Assembly (NCBI RefSeq): GCF_003201595.1
Contig: NZ_QJJS01000022.1
Location: 1 to 64,000, forward strand
DNA length: 64,000 bases
Source: Sphaerotilus hippei
Lineage (GTDB): Bacteria > Pseudomonadota > Gammaproteobacteria > Burkholderiales > Burkholderiaceae_C
Reading direction: 5' to 3'
Shown here: piece after piece, positions 35,205-43,400 of the stretch
How positions within the stretch are numbered: the first letter of the stretch is position 1
Layout of the letters: the number at the start of each line of letters is the position of its first letter
Notes under the pieces: model-generated
The model's input: only the letters and a program-made list of their open reading frames with translations
What the model was told of the DNA's origin: nothing
The model's database searches: none
Made by a program: the position numbers and the translations under genes

Positions 35205-36086
35205 TCAGCGCCCAAGATAGACCTCCACCACCTTCTCGTTGGCCTGCACCTCGCTGAGCTTGCCCTCGGCCAGCACGCTGCCCTCGTGCAGCACGGTGAC
35301 GGTCTTGCGGCCTTCGGTGAGCTGGTCGACGAACTTCATGTCGTGCTCGACCACCACCAGCGAGTGCTTGCCCTCGAGCGACAGGAAGAGCTCGGCAGTG
35401 CGCTCGGTCTCCTCGTCGGTCATGCCGGCCACGGGTTCGTCGAGCAGCAGCAGCTTGGGGTCCTGCATCAGCAGCATGCCGATCTCCAGCCACTGCTTCT
35501 GGCCGTGGCTGAGCAGGCCGGCGGTGCGCTGCGCGTCGTCCTTCAGGTGGATCAGCGTGATGATCTCGCCGATGCGGTCGAGCTGCTGGCCCGACAGCCG
35601 GTGGAACAGGCTGGCGCGCACGCGGCGGTCGGCCGACAGCGCCAGCTCGAGGTTCTCGAACACGCTCAGCTCTTCGTAGACCGTGGGCTTCTGGAACTTG
35701 CGGCCGATGCCGATCTGCGCGATCTCGTTCTCGCGCAGGCGCAGCAGGTCGATGGTCGAGCCGAACGAGGCCCGCCCCGCGTCGGGCCGGGTCTTGCCGG
35801 TGATGACGTCCATCATCGTCGTCTTGCCCGCGCCGTTGGGGCCGATGATGCAGCGCAGCTCGCCCACGTTGATGGCCAGGCTCAGCGAGTTCAGCGCCTT
35901 GAAGCCGTCGAAGCTGACGGTGATGTCGTCGAGGTAGAGCGCCACGCCGTGCGTGAAGTCGGGCTGGCCCAGGCGCATCACCCGGCCGTACGAGGCCTCG
36001 CGGTCACCGGACTTGTTGCTGGTGGGGGCGAGCTGGTCGTGCTTGTGGCGCAGCTCGGCCAGCGATTCCATCAGGTCGGGCGTCAT
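35205..36086 (-). CDS. urtD: urea ABC transporter ATP-binding protein UrtD
   Basis: The 293-residue LivG-type ATPase has Walker A GPNGAGKTT, signature LSHGQKQWLEIG and Walker B LLLLDEPVAGMT. LSHGQKQWLEIGMLLMQ is a UrtD hallmark. An N-terminal extension of about 50 residues precedes the ATPase core. The ATG at 36086 overlaps the urtC stop (ATGA), giving tight coupling; a GTG ten codons upstream is unlikely. Confidence 0.95.
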   Translation of the reverse strand: MTPDLMESLAELRHKHDQLAPTSNKSGDREASYGRVMRLGQPDFTHGVALYLDDITVSFDGFKALNSLSLAINVGELRCIIGPNGAGKTTMMDVITGKTRPDAGRASFGSTIDLLRLRENEIAQIGIGRKFQKPTVYEELSVFENLELALSADRRVRASLFHRLSGQQLDRIGEIITLIHLKDDAQRTAGLLSHGQKQWLEIGMLLMQDPKLLLLDEPVAGMTDEETERTAELFLSLEGKHSLVVVEHDMKFVDQLTEGRKTVTVLHEGSVLAEGKLSEVQANEKVVEVYLGR

Positions 36087-37213
36087 GAACGGCTCTCCTT
36101 CTTCTTGCCGGACCACTTGTCAAACAGGCCGACGATGCCGTGCGGCAGGAACAGCGTCACCGCGATGAACAGCGCGCCGAGGAAATACAGCCAGAACTCG
36201 GGGAAGACCTGCGTGAACCAGCTCTTGGCGCCGTTGACGAAGAAGGCACCGACGATCGGCCCGATCAGCGTGGCCCGTCCGCCCACCGCCGCCCAGATGG
36301 CGATCTCGATGCTGGCCGCCGGCCCCATCTCGCCCGGGTTGATGATGCCCACCTGCGGCACGTAGAGCGCACCGGCCACGCCGCACATCACCGCGCTGAG
36401 CGTCCAGATGCTGAGCTTGTAGGCGATCGGGTCGTAGCCGGTGAACATCACCCGGCTCTCGGCATCACGGATGGCCTGCAGCACGCGGCCGTACTTGCTG
36501 TTGACGATCCAGCGCGCCATCAGGAAGAAGCCGATCAGCGTCAGCCCGGTCAGCACGAACAGCACCATGCGCGTGGACGGCTGGGCGATCGGGATGTCGA
36601 GGATGCGCTTGAAGTCGGTGAAGCCGTTGTTGCCGCCGAACCCAGTCTCGTTGCGGAAGAACAGCAGCATCGCCGCGTAGGTCATGGCCTGCGTGATGAT
36701 GGAGAAGTACACCCCCTTGATGCGCGAGCGGAAGGCGAAGAAGCCGAACACGAAGGCCAGCAGGCCCGGCACCAGCAGCACCAGCAGCATCTGCGCGAGG
36801 AACGAGTCGCTCAGCGCCCACTGCCACGGGAACTCCTTCCAGTTCAGGAAGACCATGAAGTCGGGCATCTCGGACTTGTACTGTCCGTCGGTGCCGATCT
36901 GGCGCATCAGGTACATGCCCATCGAATAGCCGCCGAGCGCGAAGAACAGCCCGTGGCCCAGCGACAGGATGCCGGTGTAGCCCCAGATCAGGTCCATCGC
37001 CAGCGCGCAGATCGCGTAGCACATGATCTTGCCGATCAGGGCCACGTAGTAGTCCGGCAGGTGCAGCGCGCTGCCCTCGGGCACGACCAGGTTGAGCAGC
37101 GGCACGAGCAGCACCACCGTGGCCAGCGCGGCCATCAGGCCGGTCCAGCCCCGCGGACCCAGCAGCAGTCCGCGGCGGGGCGTCGACATCGAATTGGTGG
37201 TGGTGACACTCAT
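36083..37213 (-). CDS. urtC: urea ABC transporter permease UrtC
   Basis: The 376-residue LivM-type permease has about ten membrane segments. WGYTGILSLGHGLFFALGGY and VMCGVAGALYVPQVGIINP are family signatures, the latter near the ATPase-contact region. Its start overlaps the urtB stop, and its end overlaps urtD, so urtB-urtC-urtD form a tightly packed translational unit. Confidence 0.95.
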   Translation of the reverse strand: MSVTTTNSMSTPRRGLLLGPRGWTGLMAALATVVLLVPLLNLVVPEGSALHLPDYYVALIGKIMCYAICALAMDLIWGYTGILSLGHGLFFALGGYSMGMYLMRQIGTDGQYKSEMPDFMVFLNWKEFPWQWALSDSFLAQMLLVLLVPGLLAFVFGFFAFRSRIKGVYFSIITQAMTYAAMLLFFRNETGFGGNNGFTDFKRILDIPIAQPSTRMVLFVLTGLTLIGFFLMARWIVNSKYGRVLQAIRDAESRVMFTGYDPIAYKLSIWTLSAVMCGVAGALYVPQVGIINPGEMGPAASIEIAIWAAVGGRATLIGPIVGAFFVNGAKSWFTQVFPEFWLYFLGALFIAVTLFLPHGIVGLFDKWSGKKKESRS

Positions 37214-38871
37214 GCTTCGGCACTCCGGCCCTTCATCGCAAACATGCCTTGCGGACGCTTCTGGATGAACACGACGATGAAGGCCAGCACCATGATCTTG
37301 GCCAGCACCGCACCCGCATATCCTTCCAGGAACTTGTTCAGCAAGCCCAGGCCCAGGCCGGCGTAGACCGTGCCGGCCAGCTGGCCCACGCCGCCCAGCA
37401 CCACGACCATGAAGCTGTCAACGACGTAGCTCTGGCCCAGGTCGGGCCCGACGTTGCCCACCTGGCTCAACGCACAGCCGGCCAGGCCGGCGATGCCCGC
37501 GCCGAGGCTGAAGGCATAGGTGTCGATGCGCGCCGTGTTGACGCCCATGCAGGCGGCCATGCGACGGTTCTGGGTCACGCCGCGCACGAACAGGCCCAGC
37601 CGCGTGCGCGCGATCAGCAGGGCCACGCCACCCAGCACCAGGAAGGCGAACACCAGGATGGCCAGGCGGTTGTAGGGCAGCGTCAGGTTGCTCAGCACCG
37701 CCACGCCGCCCGACAGCCAGCCCGGGTTCTCGACCGCCACGTTCTGCGCGCCGAACAGGCTGCGCACGCCCTGCATCAGCACCAGGCTGATGCCCCAGGT
37801 GGCCAGCAGCGTCTCGAGCGGGCGGCCGTACAGCCAGCGGATCACCGTGCGCTCGAGCACCGCACCGACCAGCGCGGAGGCGAGGAAGGCCAGCGGCACG
37901 GCGGCCAGCAGGTACCAGTCGAACAGGTCCGGCAGCCAGGCGCGGAACAGGTTCTGGACCATGAAGGTCGCGTAGGCGCCGATCATCATCAGCTCGCCGT
38001 GCGCCATGTTGATCACGCCCATCAGCCCGTAGGTGATGGCCAGGCCGAGGGCGGCCAGCAGCAGGATGGAGCCCAGGCTGATGCCGGTGAACAGCACGCC
38101 CAGCCGCTCGCCCCAGGCCAGCCGGCCCTCGATGCCGGTCAGCGCGGCCTGCAGCGCGGCACGCACCGGGCCTTCGGACTCGACGCCGGGCATCAGCCGC
38201 TCCTGCAGCAGGTTCTTGACCGAGGGCTCGCTGGAGCCGGCCAGCGCCTGCGCTGCCGCGAGGCGGCGCGCCGGATCGCTCGAGGCGACCAGGATGGTGG
38301 CGCGCATGATCTCCAGGCGGGCCTTCAGCGACGGGTCGGTCTCGGCGGCCAGGGCCTTCTCGATCATCGGCAGCGCCGCCTCGTCGAGCGACTGCTTGCT
38401 CAACTCGACGAGCGCCTGCTCGCGGGTGGCGCGCTCGGGCGAGACCAGCCGCAGCACGCCGAGCGCGGCCTCGAGCGCACCGCGCATGCGGTTGTTGTTG
38501 ACCACGTCCTCGGCCTCGGGCGGCGGCTCGGCGGCGGTGTCGGTGCCGGCGATCACGGAGCGGCCGTCCTGCAGCACGAAGGCCCGCTCACCGGCGACCT
38601 TGACCTCGTTGTCGAGCAGCGCCCGGATGAGCACCAGCAGGCTGGCATCCCCTTCGGCCGTGGCCTTCTGGAGCGCCTCGATGCGGGCGTCGGTCTCGCC
38701 GGCGGAGATCGCGGCGGCCTGCTGAGGGGTCAGCGCCTGGGCGGCGGAGGCCGCCATCAGGCCGGCCCAGAACCACAAGGCCAGCCTGATGGCCGCCCAC
38801 GCCAGGCCGCTGCGGCCCGGCGGGCGATCGCACGGCGTGGTGTTCTGCATGCGCATGAGCATCACGGACAT
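37210..38871 (-). CDS. urtB: urea ABC transporter permease UrtB
   Basis: The 553-residue protein is a LivH-type permease with the long N-terminal region characteristic of UrtB: a signal-like segment, then a helical, HEAT-like domain to about residue 240 (ARIEALQKATAEGDASLL). The membrane part contains GVINMAHGELMMIGAYATF. The ATG at 38871 has AGGAAG upstream and is preferred to the first in-frame start. It follows urtA across a hairpin-bearing gap. Confidence 0.94.
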   Translation of the reverse strand: MSVMLMRMQNTTPCDRPPGRSGLAWAAIRLALWFWAGLMAASAAQALTPQQAAAISAGETDARIEALQKATAEGDASLLVLIRALLDNEVKVAGERAFVLQDGRSVIAGTDTAAEPPPEAEDVVNNNRMRGALEAALGVLRLVSPERATREQALVELSKQSLDEAALPMIEKALAAETDPSLKARLEIMRATILVASSDPARRLAAAQALAGSSEPSVKNLLQERLMPGVESEGPVRAALQAALTGIEGRLAWGERLGVLFTGISLGSILLLAALGLAITYGLMGVINMAHGELMMIGAYATFMVQNLFRAWLPDLFDWYLLAAVPLAFLASALVGAVLERTVIRWLYGRPLETLLATWGISLVLMQGVRSLFGAQNVAVENPGWLSGGVAVLSNLTLPYNRLAILVFAFLVLGGVALLIARTRLGLFVRGVTQNRRMAACMGVNTARIDTYAFSLGAGIAGLAGCALSQVGNVGPDLGQSYVVDSFMVVVLGGVGQLAGTVYAGLGLGLLNKFLEGYAGAVLAKIMVLAFIVVFIQKRPQGMFAMKGRSAEA

Positions 38872-38939
38872 TCTTCTTCCTGGAAAGGCGAAGGTGGCGG
38901 CACCGGCGTCCTGCGACGCGGCGCACGCCACCTGGGGAC

Positions 38940-38959
38940 CCCCGGCCTGCGGGCCGGGG
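38940..38959 (-). terminator. hairpin between urtA and urtB
   Basis: CCCCGGCC-TGCG-GGCCGGGG is a perfect 8-bp GC stem lying between urtA and urtB without a T-run. Such structures after binding-protein genes often stabilise the upstream mRNA and raise its level relative to permease genes. This role is inferred from position. Confidence 0.5.
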
Positions 38960-38984
38960 CGGTCTGGCGGATCGACTCAGCCGA

Positions 38985-40262
38985 TCACTTCTTGACGGGC
39001 TCGTTCTTCTTGCCCTTGTTCTCGGCGATGTAGTCGCTCCACGGATCGGCCACGACCGGACCCTTGGTCTTCCACACCACGTTGAACTGGCCGTCGGACT
39101 TGATCTCGCCGATGAACACCGGCTTGTGCAGGTGGTGGTTCTTCGCGTCCATCGTGGACGTGAAGCCGCCCGGCGCCGGGAAGGTCTGGCCGCCCATCGC
39201 CGCGATCACCTTGTCCGTGTCGGTGCTCTTGGCCTTGGCGACGGCCTGCGCCCACATGTGGATGCCGATGTAGGTGGCTTCCATCGGGTCGTTGGTCAGC
39301 GGCTTGTCCTTGTGGCCGGCGATGCCCTTGGCCTTGGCGTAGTCGCTCCACGACTTGATGAAGGCGGTGTTGGTCGGGTTCTTGATCGACATGAAGTAGT
39401 TCCATGCGGCCAGGTGACCCACCAGCGGCTTGGTGTCCACGCCGCGCAGCTCTTCCTCACCCACCGAGAAGGCCACCACCGGCACGTCGGTCGCCTTCAG
39501 GCCCTGGTTGCCCAGTTCCTTGTAGAAGGGCACGTTGGAGTCGCCGTTGATGGTCGAGATGACGGCGGTCTTCTTGCCTTCGGACGAGAACTTCTTGATC
39601 TTGGCGATGATGGACTGGTAGTCCGAATGGCCGAAGGGGGTGTATTCCTCGATGATGTCCGACTCGGCCACGCCCTTGCTCTTCAGGAAGGCGCGCAGGA
39701 TCTTGTTGGTGGTGCGCGGATAGACGTAGTCGGTGCCCAGCAGCACGAAGCGCTTGGCCGAGCCGCCGTCCTTGCTCATCAGGTATTCCACCGCGGGGAT
39801 GGCCTGCTGGTTCGGCGCCGCGCCCGTGTAGAACACGTTCTTGCTCAGCTCCTCGCCCTCGTACTGCACCGGGTAGAACAGCAGGTTGTTGGTCTCCTCG
39901 AAGACCGGCAGCACCGACTTGCGCGACACCGAGGTCCAGCAGCCGAACACGGCGGCGACCTTGTCCTGCGTGATCAGCTGCTTGGCCTTCTCGGCGAACA
40001 GCGGCCAGTTGGAGGCCGGGTCGACCACCACCGGCTCGAGCTTCTTGCCCAGCACGCCGCCCTTGGCGTTGATCTCGTCGATGGTCATCAGCGCGACGTC
40101 CTTCAGGACCGTCTCGGAGATGGCCATCGTGCCCGACAGCGAGTGCAGGATGCCGACCTTGATGGTGTCGGCGGCCTGGGCGAACAGGGGCAGGCTGAGG
40201 GCGGTGACACCGACGGCAACGGCGGTGAGACGCTGGGCAAACGTGCGACGCGAAGACTTCAT
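38985..40262 (-). CDS. urtA: urea ABC transporter substrate-binding protein UrtA
   Basis: The 425-residue periplasmic protein has a twin-arginine-like signal (MKSSRRTFAQRLTAVAVG) ending FAQA-ADTIKVG, and the type 1 periplasmic fold with LHSLSGTMAISETVLKDV (urea-binding region), FGCWTSVSRKSVLPV and YPVQYEGEE, all typical of UrtA. It delivers urea to UrtBC. A start at 40319 would add 19 residues and is less likely. It heads the urt operon. Confidence 0.96.
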   Translation of the reverse strand: MKSSRRTFAQRLTAVAVGVTALSLPLFAQAADTIKVGILHSLSGTMAISETVLKDVALMTIDEINAKGGVLGKKLEPVVVDPASNWPLFAEKAKQLITQDKVAAVFGCWTSVSRKSVLPVFEETNNLLFYPVQYEGEELSKNVFYTGAAPNQQAIPAVEYLMSKDGGSAKRFVLLGTDYVYPRTTNKILRAFLKSKGVAESDIIEEYTPFGHSDYQSIIAKIKKFSSEGKKTAVISTINGDSNVPFYKELGNQGLKATDVPVVAFSVGEEELRGVDTKPLVGHLAAWNYFMSIKNPTNTAFIKSWSDYAKAKGIAGHKDKPLTNDPMEATYIGIHMWAQAVAKAKSTDTDKVIAAMGGQTFPAPGGFTSTMDAKNHHLHKPVFIGEIKSDGQFNVVWKTKGPVVADPWSDYIAENKGKKNEPVKK

Positions 40263-40348
40263 GCGAGTGACTCCTGGGCTGAGGTCTGGATGACCGGGAC
40301 AACGGGTGAAGGAATGCACGAAGTGTGAACAGCTGTGCCGGTTTCACC

Positions 40349-40368
40349 CATACGCCGGATGGCGTATG
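40349..40368. promoter_or_regulatory. perfect palindrome upstream of urtA
   Basis: CATACGCC-GGAT-GGCGTATG is an 8-bp inverted repeat with 4-base spacer, about 90 bases upstream of urtA and 130 bases upstream of the CheB/CheR fusion gene. It could be a regulator operator for either direction. It does not match the NtrC consensus. Confidence 0.45.
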
Positions 40369-40495
40369 GCGTCTGTCCTGATGGGTACCGGCCGCCATGC
40401 CCCTTAGAATGATTTTTCATTTGAGGCCGACCAGGTCACCGACGGCATCACGCTCGGGACCGCCCCGTCCGACGCGTTCACCAGGGCCCTGCTCC

Positions 40496-43400
40496 ATGTC
40501 CAACGAAACCTTCGTCGAGGCGCCCGTGCCGTCCGATACCGCGCAAGCGATCCCCTCGCGCCCCGTGAGGGTCGTCGGCATCGGGGCCTCGGCTGGTGGA
40601 CTGGAGTCGCTGAGGGTGCTGGTCAGTACCCTGCAGCCGGGTCTGAACGCGTGTTACGCGGTCGCCCAGCACCTGTCGCCGACCCACCGCAGCATGCTGG
40701 TCGAGTTGCTGGCCCGCGAGGCGGACCTGCGGGTCGAGGAGATCTCGCACGGGCAGAGCCCGCAGGCCGACACGATCTACATCACGCCGGCCAGCTGCCA
40801 TGTGCGGCTGCGTGACGGACTGTTCCAGCTCGAGCCGGCCTCCCGCGCGGGCATTCCGAAACCCAGCGTCGACGAGTTCTTCGAGTCACTGGCACAGACG
40901 TTCGAGGAGCGCGCCATCGGCGTGGTGCTGTCAGGCACCGGCAGCGATGGCTGCCGCGGCGTGCGGGCCATTCACGCGGCCGGGGGCTGCACGGTCGCGC
41001 AAGATCCGGCGGAGGCCAAATACGACGGCATGCCCAGGGCAGCCATCGAATCCGGCTGCGTCGACTTCGTCACGGGCGTGGGCGAGATCGGCGCTCGACT
41101 GGCTCGGCTGCTGGCGCACGATCGAAGCACCAGCGTGCTCGACAGCCTGCCGATGACCCCCACCGACACCCTCGACACCATCGTGCAGACGGTCAAGCGC
41201 CGGGCCGGCTTCGATCTGGGACAGTACAAGACCCGCACGCTGGAGCGCCGCATCCGGCGCCGGGCCGTCGCCACCGAATCGCAGTCGCTGGAGGACTATG
41301 CCGACCTGCTGCAGCGCTCGCCGCAGGAAGTCGACCTGGTCGTGCGGGAGATGTTCATCTCGGTGACCCAGTTCTTCAGGGACCCGGACGCCTTCGAATC
41401 CCTGACGGCCGAACTCGGGCCGCTGATCGACCGCAAGTCCGATGGACAGGAACTGCGCATCTGGGTGCCCGGCTGCGCCACCGGCGAAGAGGCCTACAGC
41501 CTGGCGATGCTGGTGTGCGAACATTTCGACCGCGTCGGCCGCTGGTGCAATGTGCGCCTGTTCGCCACCGACCTGGACACCAAGGCCCTCGCCATCGCTC
41601 GACGCGGCACCTTTTCCGCCTCGGCGCTGAACGACCTGCCTGCAGCGCTGGCCGAGCGCTACCTTCAGGTCGATGAAGGGGCCTGCCACGTCAGCAAGCG
41701 GGTGCGTGACCTGGTGATCTTCTCCGAGCACAACGTGCTGTGCGACCCGGCCTTCCTGAGGCTGGATCTGGTCAGCTGCCGCAACCTGCTGATCTACCTG
41801 CAGCCCGAAGTGCAGCAGCAGCTGCTGGGCACCTTCGCCAGGGCCCTGAAGCCGGGCGGCCTGCTGTTCCTGGGCAAGGCCGAGGCGCTGCACGCCCGCA
41901 CCGACCTGTTCACCGCCATCGAAGGTGCCGGACACCTGTATCGATCCACCGGCAGCACCGACCTGATCCGGGGACCGGCGACACGAACGGTGGCGGCACT
42001 GGCCCGCGTGACCGGGGCACGCCCCGGCAGCGAGGCCCGACGCTGGGACCTGGGAGGCTGGCTGACACGTGCCCACGCCGAGGGACTGCTGCCACCCTTC
42101 GTGCTGATCGAGGACAACCTGCGCGTGCTGCATGTCTTCGGTGACGTGTCGCGTTACCTGAAGCTGGGCAGCGTCGATGCCACGCTGGACCTGCTGAAGC
42201 TGGCCATCGACCCGATCCGCCTGGAGCTGCGCTCGATGCTGCTCAAGGCAAGGCGGCAGCCGGGCAGCCGGCTCGTGCTGGATCTCGTGCTGCCCGACGG
42301 CCACCACAACCGCAGCCTGAGGCTGACCGCCCACCGCCGCGAGGAGACGGGGTCGTCGCCGCTGACGATGGTGATGTTCGAGGAACGCGAGGAGCCCGTT
42401 CGCCCCGCGCTCCCCGGAGAAGCCGAGGCGCTGAAGGACTTGCAGCGCCTCGAACTGGAGGAACAGCTCAGTGCCATGCGGGAGCATCTCCACACCGTCA
42501 TCACGGAGCTGGAGTCGGCCAACGAGGAACTGCAGTCGCTCAACGAGGAGACGCAGTCGTCCAACGAGGAGCTGCAGTCGGCCAACGAGGAACTCGAGAC
42601 CTCGAACGAGGAACTGCAGTCGACCAACGAAGAGCTGATCACGGTCAACGAGGAGCTCGAGTCACGCACGGCCGAGCTGTCGCTGCTCAACGCCGATCTG
42701 CACAACGTCAAGAACAGTCTGGTCGACCCGATCATCGTGGTCGACGAACATCGCCGGGTGACGCTGTTCAACCCGCCGGCGGTGCAGGTGTTCGCGCTCG
42801 ACGCCCACTCGATCGGCGCCCTGCTGTTCTCGCTGCCCTGCCTGGTGGACGTCAGCCAGGCTGCGGCCTCGATCCGGGAGGTGATCGACAGCCACCGCAT
42901 GATCGAGTGCCAGATCAACGGCCCGCGCAGCTACCGGATGCGCATCCAGCCTTATCTGGACCTGGCGGGGCAATGCAAGGGCGCGGTGCTGACCTTCCAC
43001 GACAACACCGACCTGCTGGTCGCCGCCCAGGACCTGGCACGGGCGCACGAGCGCATCCATCAGGCCGAGCGTTTCGCCTCGGCCACCATCGATGCGCTGC
43101 CCGAACAGATCGGGGTCATCGACCGCAGTGGCCAGTTGGTCAGCGTCAGCCAGCGCTGGCGGGAGGCGCTGGGCGACACCCACCCCATCGCCCCGCAATG
43201 TGCAGCCGGAGGCAACTACCTGGCCACCTGCGCCCGCCTGGCGGCAGCCGGCAGCAGCTCCGCCGCCGATCTGCTCGCCGGGCTGCACGCCGTGCTGCAC
43301 GGCAAGGTGGCCTCGCACGTGCAGGAGTTCATCGACATGACCCAGGATCGGCCACGCTGCGGCCTGATCAGCGTCATGCCCTTCGGCACGCACCTCCGAG

